Under the pieces are notes generated by a model that was not told the DNA's origin, made no database searches, and worked only from the letters and a program-made list of their open reading frames with translations. From Gordoniibacillus kamchatkensis (GTDB taxonomy: Bacteria; Bacillota; Bacilli; Paenibacillales; NBRC-103111), in the NCBI RefSeq assembly GCF_000829455.1, contig NZ_JXAK01000030.1:1-64000 (forward strand): DNA of 64,000 nucleotides, written 5' to 3'. Position 1 is the first letter of the stretch. Every line of letters starts with the position of its first letter. Shown here one piece after another: positions 26,724 to 34,763 of the stretch. The position numbers were made by a program, and so were the translations under genes.

Positions 26724-28229
26724 ATGAACTGGACAGCGCTTACCGTTTTCTTGTTGTTCTTTTTATTTGTGACGATTCTCGGCTTCGTATCGGCCAATTG
26801 GCGCAAGGGCAATCTTGAGCTGCTGGACGAATGGGGACTTGGCGGCAGACGGTTCGGAACGATCGTGACCTGGTTTTTGCTTGGCGGGGACTTGTATACC
26901 GCATACACTTTTATCGCTGTACCTGCATCGATGTACGGCAAAGGGGCGATCGGGTTTTTCGCCGTGCCCTATACCATCATCATCTATCCGTTCGTGTTCG
27001 TTGTAATGCCGAAGCTTTGGTCTGTGGCCAAAAAACACGGTTACGTGACCGCATCGGATTTTGTGCGCGGACGGTACGGCAGCAGCTCGCTGGCGCTGGC
27101 CGTCGCCATCACCGGCATTCTCGCCACGATGCCGTACATCGCCCTGCAACTGGTCGGCATGCAGGCGGTTTTGGAAGCTATGGGGCTTACGGGCAGCGGG
27201 CTTGCCGGCGATCTGCCTCTCATTATCGCGTTCGCGGTTCTCGCCATTTACACGTACAACAGCGGACTTCGGGCGCCGGCGGCAATTGCCATCGTCAAAG
27301 ATCTCATGATCTATATTACGATCATTGTAGCCATCATCTATATTCCGTATAAGCTCGGCGGATTCGGGCCTATCTTCGATGCTGCCGCTGCCAAACATAA
27401 AGCTGCGGTCGTATTAGGCGCCAAAGCGTACGCGCCTTATGCGACGCTTGCGCTTGGGTCTGCCCTCGCTTTATTCTTATACCCGCACTCGCTCACCGGT
27501 ATTTTCAGCTCCAGCAGCCGCGAGGTCATTAAGCGCAACTCGGCGCTCTTGCCCGCTTATTCGTTCGTTCTGGGCATCATCGCGCTGCTCGGTTTCATGG
27601 CCATTGCTGCGGGTGTCAACGTAACGAACGGCAACGATGCCGTACCCCAGCTCTTCCTGAGGATGTTCCCCGACTGGTTCTCCGGCTTCGGCTTCGCCGC
27701 GATCGGAATCGGGGCCCTGGTGCCGGCGGCGATCATGTCCATTGCCGCAGCGAACCTGTTTACGAGAAATATTTACAAGGAATATATCAATAAAACCTGC
27801 ACCGAGAAGCAGGAATCGAATGTGGCCAAGTGGTTCTCCTTGCTCGTGAAAATCGGAGCTTTGGCGTTCATCATTTTGATCAACAAGCAGGATGCGATCA
27901 ATTTGCAGCTGCTCGGCGGCATTTGGATTTTGCAGACGCTGCCGGCTGTCGTTATCGGGCTGTACACCAATTGGTTGAACCGTTGGGCTTTGTTGATCGG
28001 CTGGTTCGTCGCGATGGTGTGGGGTACGTATATGGCGGCTTCCACCAGCTTCGGCAACCAGTACAAACTTCCTTTCGGACTCGGCGCCGGCACGACCATT
28101 TACTCCGGACTGTACGCGCTGATCGTCAATATCGTCGTCGCCGTGGTGCTGACCGTTATTTTCCGCGTGGTTGGACTCAAGAACGGCAAAGACGAAACGG
28201 CCGAGCAAGATTACGTGTTCGAAGGGTAA
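26724..28229 (+). CDS. Sodium:solute symporter (SSS family, MctP/YhjB-like)
   Basis: A 501-aa protein with about 13 spans, starting at ATG 26724 after AAAGGGG. 'GGRRFGTIVTWFLLGGDLYTAYTFIAVPASMYGKG' and 'GALVPAAIMSIAAANLFTRNIYKEYI' match the SSS core and the family signature region of monocarboxylate transporters. Uptake of a short organic acid such as pyruvate, lactate or acetate driven by sodium or protons is the likely job. The cre-like site upstream fits a carbon-source transporter. It ends before a terminator. Confidence 0.88.
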   Translation: MNWTALTVFLLFFLFVTILGFVSANWRKGNLELLDEWGLGGRRFGTIVTWFLLGGDLYTAYTFIAVPASMYGKGAIGFFAVPYTIIIYPFVFVVMPKLWSVAKKHGYVTASDFVRGRYGSSSLALAVAITGILATMPYIALQLVGMQAVLEAMGLTGSGLAGDLPLIIAFAVLAIYTYNSGLRAPAAIAIVKDLMIYITIIVAIIYIPYKLGGFGPIFDAAAAKHKAAVVLGAKAYAPYATLALGSALALFLYPHSLTGIFSSSSREVIKRNSALLPAYSFVLGIIALLGFMAIAAGVNVTNGNDAVPQLFLRMFPDWFSGFGFAAIGIGALVPAAIMSIAAANLFTRNIYKEYINKTCTEKQESNVAKWFSLLVKIGALAFIILINKQDAINLQLLGGIWILQTLPAVVIGLYTNWLNRWALLIGWFVAMVWGTYMAASTSFGNQYKLPFGLGAGTTIYSGLYALIVNIVVAVVLTVIFRVVGLKNGKDETAEQDYVFEG

Positions 28230-28241
28230 GCAAAACCGAAG

Positions 28242-28283
28242 CAGACTGCCGCGGGCTTGTGCTCCGGCAGTCTGTTTGTTTTG
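28242..28283 (+). terminator. Terminator after the symporter gene
   Basis: CAGACTGCCG (28242-28251) pairs perfectly with CGGCAGTCTG (28265-28274), followed by TTTGTTTTG. Confidence 0.8.
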
Positions 28284-29320
28284 TCGGCAATGCGGCAGGC
28301 GTCTCGCCGCCGGCTTAACGTCAAGGCGTTAAGCCGGAGCTGTAACGGAGGGCAATGCGGCGGGCGACTCGCGGTCGCTTAACGCCGGTGGACGCGTGCC
28401 TCATCGAGGGCGCCGTAAGCCGATACGGTGTCTACGGATACGTTGCCCATATTCATCCGGCAGTTCTCTTTAGGGTATAAGTCGCTTGCTCTTCATCATC
28501 CTGCGTTATTGCTCGCGGCAGCACTGCATAGAGACCAAATTCTCTATGCAGAGACTGTAGGGGCGCTCTATTGGAACAAGAGGCGTATAACCCTGGTTAG
28601 GGCCCCAAAATTCGCATGCAGCGAATTTTGTACGCTATTCATGGAACTTTCGGGCGCTGAACGTATTTTCTCGTAAAATCGGCCTTGAAAAGAGTCACTG
28701 GAGTCGCAATATAGAGAAAATATTCTTTATTGCAAGTTTCGGGCGGTTCGGAAGGGGCGTTATCGCCCTATTTTGGATCTTTCTTAATAGGATAGCGAGG
28801 CGCAAAACCTTGTCCCCTCCCGGCCCCGAACAGGAATTGCGCCGAAAGGCGGGGCTGGAAACGCGATCGTCCATTAGGACGGCGTCAGCCGGCTCCTCTT
28901 TCGCGAATGCATTCACTTTGTCTCCACAGCCCCGCACTTTCACAGCCTCGCATCCTCACAGCCCCGCACCTTCACAGCCTCGCATCCTCACAGCCCCACA
29001 GCCCCACAGCCTGACAGCCTGACAGCCCAACATCGATCAATTCCTCGCAATCGCACCCGCCACAGCTTCGCAGCCCGGCACCTCCACAGCCCCGCATCTC
29101 CACAGCACTCGCTACCCCCAATCGCACCACCATCCCGAAACCGCAACGGCCATTTAGGCCTCTGCGAGCGCGTAATGGCTCACGACGGCACGTACAAGAG
29201 CCGCTAGCGCCTTATCTACCCGTGCCGCTACCTTGCTTTGATGGATCGACGAAGTCTCCAGACGCCGTATCTCGCCAAACGACCGCATGGCCACTGCATA
29301 CATAGACCCGGTCCCGAAGA
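28284..29320. repeat. Non-coding interval with palindromic and short tandem repeats
   Basis: No gene was found in this 1 kb. It contains the 11-bp-stem palindrome at 28310-28337 (see findings), two copies of CAATGCGGC-r-GGCG at 28289 and 28353, several small hairpins (for example AAAATTCGC/GCGAATTTT around 28607-28629) and, from 28926 to about 29030, alternating 16-bp units CAGCCCCGCACCTTCA and CAGCCTCGCATCCTCA that decay into CAGCC repeats to about 29110. Short open frames here are side effects of the repeats. Confidence 0.6.
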
Positions 29321-29322
29321 GT

Positions 29323-29378
29323 TTGGACATACCGGCCATATGTATTATAATTTTAACAAAGTGTTTCATTATGAAACA
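29323..29378 (+). promoter_or_regulatory. Promoter and palindromic operator of the PrpR-N regulator gene
   Basis: TTGGAC (29323-29328) and TATAAT (29346-29351) have a 17-base spacer. The perfect 17-bp palindrome TGTTTCATTATGAAACA lies at 29362-29378, just past the expected start site and before the gene, a position suited to autorepression. The half-site TGAAACA recurs at about 31230, upstream of the kdgT promoter. Confidence 0.6.
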
Positions 29379-29397
29379 AACAACGAGGTGCACAAAC

Positions 29398-31239
29398 ATG
29401 AAAATTAACGTATTGGCGATAGCTCCCTATATCGGATTGCGAGATCTGCTAATGGAGATGGTGCGGGAAGAAACAGCGATTCGCATGGATGTGGAAGTGG
29501 CGGATTTGCAGGAAGCGCTGCCGCTCGTACAGCTTGCCGAAGAGCGCGGCTACAACATGGTCGTCAGCCGCGGCGGGACGGCGAGCCTGATTCGGCAGCA
29601 TACGAGCCTTCCGGTCGTAGATATCCCTGTATCCGGTTACGATATATTGCGCGTGTTAACGCTCGTCAGGAAAACAAACTCCAAAGTAGCCATTATCGGT
29701 TTCCCCAACATCTGTAAAGCGGTCTCGGAAGTGTCGAGCCTGCTGGAGTTCGACATCCCTACCTTTTCCATCGGGGACCCGGCGGAAGTGAAGGGTGCGC
29801 TGGAGCAAGCTTTTCAATCCGACGTGAAAATTGTTCTGGGCGACGTCGTCACGGTGCGTGCCGCGCAGGAGATGGGCTATCACGGGATCCTGATTACGTC
29901 CGGCCGGGAATCGGTAAGCGATATGTTCCGGGAAGTGCGAAGAGTGTTCGACGTGTACAGGCAAGGGCAAGCGAAAGTGGAGTTTTATCGGGAAATGATG
30001 GATAGCGACTCGAGGGCTATTTTTGCTTTGGATCGGCACAAGAATGTGATGTATCTTAATCATGCGGCCGGCAACATGATAGGCGGAAAAACGGAAGACG
30101 ACGTCAGCGGCAAAGGGATCCAGCTGTTTTTCCCCATCCTGTACAAGCTGATTCAACAATTGGAGGAAACGCCGGATGCCAAAGACCTGCAGCAATTTCT
30201 CCATGTGAACGACCGGCAGTATAAAGCGAGCGTCATGGCGCGCGGAAACGCATCGCATTTCCATTATTTGGTCAGCCTCGACTCCGTTGAAAGATGGAGA
30301 AATGAGCGAAGATTCGCGGCCTACATTCCGTCAAGGCTGGTCACCTTCAATCAGTTGGTCGGGTCGAGCTCCGTCCTGAAGAAAACGATATCCCGATCGT
30401 TGAAATACGCCGAGACCGACCGCAATGTGTGGATTTCGGGAGAGAAAGGGACCGGCAAGTCGGCGTTTGCCCAAGCGATTCATTCCGCGAGCAAACGGCA
30501 TGGCCAAGGATTTTATATGATTCCGTGCGGGGAAATAGCGGAGCAGGAACTGGATGCACTGCTCAAGGGGACGGCGGAAGAGCTCGCGCTGCCGGAAACG
30601 GGCTTCGCAGGGACGATTTATTTGAACAATGCGGACAGGCTGGACCGGGCGTCGCAGGACAAGTGGCTCAAAGTGATCAGGCAGTATAAAAGCATACGCT
30701 TTCTGGCATCTTCTTCGACCACGTTGAATCGGCTGAAGAGCAGGGCAGATTATAACCAAGATCTCATTGCCGCGCTGAGCGAGCTGCATATTACGGTTCC
30801 GCCGCTAAGAGAACGCATGGAGGATCTGGATGAAATCATAAGGGTGAGCATTGCGTCCTATAACTCGCAATCGGGCAAGCAAATCGTAGGTTTCCGCGAT
30901 GCGGCGATGGATGAATTGATGCAATATCATTGGACGGGCAATTTGCGCGAGCTGGAAAACGCCGTTCATGAAATGCTCATCCTAACCAAAGGCAATTATG
31001 TCGAGCACAAAGATGCAGCGCTGGTGCTTCAGCGATACAAGCAATCGGCGGATTTGCATGCGGCGGCGGCTTTCGCGCCGATAGATCTAAGGGGATCTCT
31101 GGAGGAAATTGAACGGCGAATCATCATGCATGTGCTTCAGGAGGAAGGTATGAATCAGTCCAAGACATGCAAAAGGTTAGGCATCAACCGCACGACATTG
31201 TGGAGAAAAATGAACAAAACGTTGAATAATGAAACATAA
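29398..31239 (+). CDS. PrpR-N/AAA+/Fis-type transcriptional regulator lacking the GAFTGA loop
   Basis: About 613 aa. Residues 1-190 are a PrpR-N sensor domain ('AEERGYNMVVSRGGTASLIR', 'GYDILRVL'), followed by a PAS-like segment (about 195-310, 'AIFALDRHKNVMYLNHAAGNMIGGKTEDDV'), an AAA+ domain with Walker A GEKGTGKS (about 347) and a weak Walker B 'GTIYLNNADRL', and a C-terminal Fis-like HTH 'MNQSKTCKRLGINRTTLWRK'. The sigma54-contacting GAFTGA loop and the following ESELFGHE-type segment are absent, so it probably works with SigA. It likely senses an acid sugar and controls the kdgT-dtnK-pdxA2 genes. ATG 29398 follows GAGGTG; the longer frame includes its own operator. Confidence 0.85.
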   Translation: MKINVLAIAPYIGLRDLLMEMVREETAIRMDVEVADLQEALPLVQLAEERGYNMVVSRGGTASLIRQHTSLPVVDIPVSGYDILRVLTLVRKTNSKVAIIGFPNICKAVSEVSSLLEFDIPTFSIGDPAEVKGALEQAFQSDVKIVLGDVVTVRAAQEMGYHGILITSGRESVSDMFREVRRVFDVYRQGQAKVEFYREMMDSDSRAIFALDRHKNVMYLNHAAGNMIGGKTEDDVSGKGIQLFFPILYKLIQQLEETPDAKDLQQFLHVNDRQYKASVMARGNASHFHYLVSLDSVERWRNERRFAAYIPSRLVTFNQLVGSSSVLKKTISRSLKYAETDRNVWISGEKGTGKSAFAQAIHSASKRHGQGFYMIPCGEIAEQELDALLKGTAEELALPETGFAGTIYLNNADRLDRASQDKWLKVIRQYKSIRFLASSSTTLNRLKSRADYNQDLIAALSELHITVPPLRERMEDLDEIIRVSIASYNSQSGKQIVGFRDAAMDELMQYHWTGNLRELENAVHEMLILTKGNYVEHKDAALVLQRYKQSADLHAAAAFAPIDLRGSLEEIERRIIMHVLQEEGMNQSKTCKRLGINRTTLWRKMNKTLNNET

Positions 31240-31245
31240 TATCAA

Positions 31246-31274
31246 TTGATGTTAAGGTCGCCACTCTTTATAAT
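31246..31274 (+). promoter_or_regulatory. SigA-type promoter of kdgT-dtnK-pdxA2
   Basis: TTGATG (31246-31251) and TATAAT (31269-31274) are 17 bases apart. A TGAAACA half-site of the regulator palindrome is about 10 bases upstream of the -35, and TGTTTCA recurs near 31303. No sigma54 -24/-12 element (TGGCAC-N5-TTGC) was seen, in line with the regulator lacking GAFTGA. Confidence 0.55.
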
Positions 31275-31342
31275 GAGATGCGTAGCGCTTACAAATTCAA
31301 TAACATGTTTCAAAAATAAACAACAACTAGGAGGCGCATGTT

Positions 31343-32295
31343 GTGAAGATTAAGGCGACCATAGAACGGATTCCTGGCGGTATGATGATCATCCCGCTGC
31401 TCGTAGGGGCGATTGTGAACACCTTGTTCCCGACGATTCCGAAAACTTTCGGTTCGTTTACCGGAGCCTGATGACCGGCGCGCTGCCCATGCTGGCTGTG
31501 TTTTACGTATGCATGGGGGCAACGATCGATTTCAAAGCAACACCGTATATTTTGAAAAAGGGCGGCGCCCTTCTGATCACCAAAATCCTTGTCGCCGTGC
31601 TCGTAGGTTTCATCGCCGGCAAGTTTCTGGGTAACGGCATGGTTGAAGGCGGCATGTTTGCCGGGTTGTCCGTGCTTGCTATTGTAGCCGCGATGAACGA
31701 CACCAACGGCGGACTGTATATGGCGCTGATGGGGCAGTTCGGCAAAAAAGAGGACGTTGGCGCTTATTCGATCATGAGCTTGGAATCGGGACCTTTCTTG
31801 ACCATGGTGACGCTCGGCGTCACCGGATTGGCAGCATTTCCGTGGCAAACGTTGGTGGGGGCCATCCTTCCCCTGATCATCGGCATGATCCTTGGCAACT
31901 TGGATCGGGAGCTGCGCGAGTTTTTGGCGAAAGCGGTTCCGGTGCTTGTTCCGTTCTTCGCCTTCGCCCTCGGGGCCGGATTGAATTTGGGCAACGTGTG
32001 GAAGGCCGGCGTGCTCGGAATACTGCTGGGCGTAGCGGTTGTTGTGATCACGGGCTTGGCCTTGATGGCGACGGACCGGCTAACCGGAGGGAACGGTGTA
32101 GCGGGCCTGGCCGCGGCAACTACGGCGGGTAACGCGGCGGGCGTTCCGGCAGCCGTAGCGGCAGCGAACGCGGTATATGCTCCGGTTGTACCGTCAGCCA
32201 CCGCACTGGTTGCATCCTGCGTCATTGTAACGGCGATTCTGGCTCCAATCGTTACCGCTTGGTGGGCCAAGCGGCGAGGCATTACAGCAAACTAA
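31343..32295 (+). pseudogene. kdgT: KdgT-family acid-sugar permease, frameshifted
   Basis: Restored length is 317 aa, about ten spans. GTG 31343 after AGGAGG opens '[28 protein letters not shown]' and stops at TGA 31469-31471; the next frame continues '[20 protein letters not shown]' to 32295. One extra C at 31467-31468 gives FTGALMTGALP, the family sequence. '[19 protein letters not shown]' and '[20 protein letters not shown]' are strong 2-keto-3-deoxygluconate permease markers. Beside dtnK and pdxA2 the true substrate is probably a four-carbon acid sugar such as threonate. The ATG at the apparent TGATG overlap is not a real second start. Confidence 0.82.
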
Positions 32296-32311
32296 AACTG
32301 GAGACCCATCA

Positions 32312-32340
32312 GTCCCGGGCCGACCGGGACTTCTCCTTTT
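32312..32340 (+). terminator. Intercistronic hairpin, weak terminator
   Basis: GTCCCGG and CCGGGAC pair around GCCGA and are followed by TTCTCCTTTTTAT, between the permease and kinase genes. It may reduce but probably does not abolish read-through. Confidence 0.5.
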
Positions 32341-32359
32341 TATACCAGGAGGCAATAAA

Positions 32360-33670
32360 GTGCAGCAGATATCCATTATTGCAGACGATTTGACGGGCGC
32401 ATCGGACTCCGGGGTCCAATTTGCCAGAAGCGGCTTGAAGACGCAGGTCATTTTCGATTGGACGTCGATCCCGGACGAAGATAACGATTTGGATGTCATT
32501 GTCATTGATATCGACAGCCGCTCCATCGCCGGAGAGATGGCTTACGAACGGGCGAAAAGCGCGGCGCTCGCGTTAAAGAACAAAGGCTTTGCCCGGATTT
32601 ATAAAAAAATGGACTCCACGCTGAGAGGGAACATCGGACAGGAAATTAGCGGCGTTATGGACGCGTTCGGGTTTGAGGCGGCTTTTATCGCGCCTGCTTT
32701 TCCGAGAATCGGCCGCACGACCGTGAACGGGATCCATTATTTGAACGGCACCCCTGTTCACGAAACGGAAATGGCAAAAGATCCGAAAACTCCGGTGCCG
32801 GATTCGGACATCGCGCGTATTCTCCGCGGTCAATCTGGAAAAGAATGTACCAATATTCGCTTATCCTTGCTTCAAGAAGGCGTAGAGGCGGTGTGCCGTT
32901 CTATTCAGGAAGCCATGCAGACGGGGACCCGGTTGTTCGTTTTCGATGCGGAAACCGACGGTGACCTTGAACTGATTGCCGCGCTAGTCCGAACGTTCGG
33001 CACGCGGGTTCTCTGGGCAGGGTCTGCGGGCTTGGCGGAGTTTGTGCTAACGATGAGACAACCGAAGAAAACCGAGTATCGCCACACGAAGCCGCCCGTC
33101 CAAGGGCCGGTCATGTTGGTCGCGGGCAGCATATCGCAAATTACGCGCGAGCAAGTAGCGGAGGTGGGCCGGCAGGCGAACGTGACTGCTGTAGAGATGG
33201 ACCCGCTCGCTGCCATCGGTTCTTCCGGGGAGAGAGAGCAAGAAATCGAACGCTGCCTGGCTGAAGTAAGGGCCGCCCTGACCGAAGGGGCGGATGTTTC
33301 CTTGCACGCCGGCTCTTCGCCGGAGCAAGTCAGAGCGGCGAGAGAAAAGGGTGGGGCACTGGGCCTGGAGCCTTCAGCCGTATCCAACCGGATCGCAGAC
33401 ACGTTGGGGGCGATCGCCAGCAAGGCTGTTACCGCTGTGCCGGTCAAAGGGCTTGTGTTGACAGGCGGCGATACGGCCAAGGCCGTGTGCAAGTACTTGG
33501 GAGTGCACGGCATTGAACTGCTAAGCGAAGTGGAGCCCGGTATTCCATACGGAACGCTGCTTGGCGGGGCCCGTTTGGCAACGGTGACCAAAGCGGGCGC
33601 TTTTGGCAACAACATGTCTTTATGGCGGGCGATGCAATTCATTCATAATCAGATGGGAGAGCGGCAATGA
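32360..33670 (+). CDS. dtnK: Four-carbon acid sugar kinase (DUF1537/DtnK family)
   Basis: 436 aa, starting at GTG 32360 after AGGAGG. The N-terminal substrate domain begins 'ISIIADDLTGASDSGVQFA' and has 'YKKMDSTLRGNIGQEI'; the C-terminal nucleotide domain has 'GLVLTGGDTAKAVCKYLG' and 'GIPYGTLLGG'. These are the hallmark motifs of the DUF1537 kinases shown to phosphorylate D-threonate, L-threonate or erythronate at C4. With a pdxA2 gene immediately downstream (4-bp overlap) D-threonate kinase is the best call. It acts in the cytoplasm on acid sugar brought in by the KdgT-like permease. Confidence 0.9.
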   Translation: MQQISIIADDLTGASDSGVQFARSGLKTQVIFDWTSIPDEDNDLDVIVIDIDSRSIAGEMAYERAKSAALALKNKGFARIYKKMDSTLRGNIGQEISGVMDAFGFEAAFIAPAFPRIGRTTVNGIHYLNGTPVHETEMAKDPKTPVPDSDIARILRGQSGKECTNIRLSLLQEGVEAVCRSIQEAMQTGTRLFVFDAETDGDLELIAALVRTFGTRVLWAGSAGLAEFVLTMRQPKKTEYRHTKPPVQGPVMLVAGSISQITREQVAEVGRQANVTAVEMDPLAAIGSSGEREQEIERCLAEVRAALTEGADVSLHAGSSPEQVRAAREKGGALGLEPSAVSNRIADTLGAIASKAVTAVPVKGLVLTGGDTAKAVCKYLGVHGIELLSEVEPGIPYGTLLGGARLATVTKAGAFGNNMSLWRAMQFIHNQMGERQ

Positions 33671-34668
33671 TGACGAAACCGGTCATTGGCATAACGATGG
33701 GAGACGGAGCGGGCGTTGGCCCTGAAATTATTATGAAGGCGCTCGGGGATAAGTCTGTCTACGATGGCTGCCGTCCTTTCGTCATAGGCGATGCGCTAAT
33801 ATTGGAGCGGGCCGGACGCGTAGTCCGCAGCGAATTGCAGGTTCGCTCGATATCGTCCTTGACGGAGGCGAAGTATGAGTTTGGCACCGTCGACTGTTTG
33901 GATCTGAAGCTGCTCCCCGCCGATCTCCCGTTCGGCCAAGTGTCGGCCGAAGCGGGACACGCGGCTTTCATGTACTTGAAGCAAGCGATCGAGCTGGCGA
34001 ATGAAGGGCAGATCGATGCCATTTGCACGGCGCCCTTGAACAAAGAGGCTCTGCATAAAGGGGGCCATATTTATCCCGGCCATACCGAAATTTTGGCTGA
34101 ACTGACAGGAACGAAAGATTTTGCCATGATGCTCTCGGCGCCTAAGCTGAAGGTCATTCATGTGACCACTCACGTAGGCATTATCGACGCTGTCAGTATG
34201 ATTAACCCGCAGCGCGTATACAACGTGATCCGCATGGCTCATGAAACGCTGCAAAAGGCGGGCTATGCGAACCCGCGAATTGCCGTGTGCGGCATAAACC
34301 CGCATGCGGGAGAAAACGGCTTGTTCGGATACGGGGAAGAGGAGGAGAAAATCGTCCCGGCAGTAGAGCGTGCCAAGCAAGAAGGCATGCAGGTTCAGGG
34401 ACCTCTTCCGGCCGATACACTCTTTTTCCGTACGACACGAGGAGACTTCGATATTGTGGTCGCCATGTATCACGATCAAGGGCACGGTCCCGTCAAAGTG
34501 CTCGGGCTGGAAGCGGGGGTCAATATCACCGTAGGTTTGCCGATCATTCGCACCAGCGTCGATCACGGAACGGCGTTCGATATTGCCGGCAAAGGGATTG
34601 CCGACGAGCAGAGCATCAAGGAGGCGCTGAAGCAGGCGATCGAATTGGCGCCGAAACGTGACATGTAA
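33667..34668 (+). CDS. pdxA2: 4-phospho-D-threonate 3-dehydrogenase (PdxA2-type)
   Basis: A 333-aa PdxA-superfamily enzyme. 'IGITMGDGAGVGPEIIMKAL' at the start, metal-binding histidines in 'ALHKGGHIYPGHTEILAELT' and 'AMYHDQGHGPVKVLG', and 'TSVDHGTAFDIAGKGIAD' at the end. Next to a DUF1537 kinase, PdxA2 oxidatively decarboxylates 4-phospho-D-threonate to dihydroxyacetone phosphate with NAD and a divalent metal. It therefore belongs to catabolism rather than pyridoxal synthesis. ATG 33667 overlaps the kinase stop. It is the last gene of the unit; no clear terminator follows. Confidence 0.9.
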   Translation: MMTKPVIGITMGDGAGVGPEIIMKALGDKSVYDGCRPFVIGDALILERAGRVVRSELQVRSISSLTEAKYEFGTVDCLDLKLLPADLPFGQVSAEAGHAAFMYLKQAIELANEGQIDAICTAPLNKEALHKGGHIYPGHTEILAELTGTKDFAMMLSAPKLKVIHVTTHVGIIDAVSMINPQRVYNVIRMAHETLQKAGYANPRIAVCGINPHAGENGLFGYGEEEEKIVPAVERAKQEGMQVQGPLPADTLFFRTTRGDFDIVVAMYHDQGHGPVKVLGLEAGVNITVGLPIIRTSVDHGTAFDIAGKGIADEQSIKEALKQAIELAPKRDM

Positions 34669-34763
34669 AGGAAGGCAACATAGCAATCGATGAGAAATCG
34701 CCGCATATGGTGCATGCTATAATCGGGAGGTGAACAAAACAAAGAGGAAGGAAGCATAGAGAA

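Noticed and set aside
31240-31342. Sigma54 promoter for the acid-sugar genes
   Set aside because: No TGGCAC-N5-TTGC element on either strand; a SigA promoter with 17-base spacing is present.
31471-32295. Stand-alone truncated permease starting at ATG 31471 with TGATG coupling
   Set aside because: The upstream 42 codons match the KdgT N-terminus and one missing C restores a single 317-aa protein; the overlap is a by-product of the indel.
34669-34763. Tet(L)-style leader peptide and attenuator before the MFS pump
   Set aside because: A 9-codon GTG frame exists but its ribosome site touches the start and no alternative stem-loops are evident.
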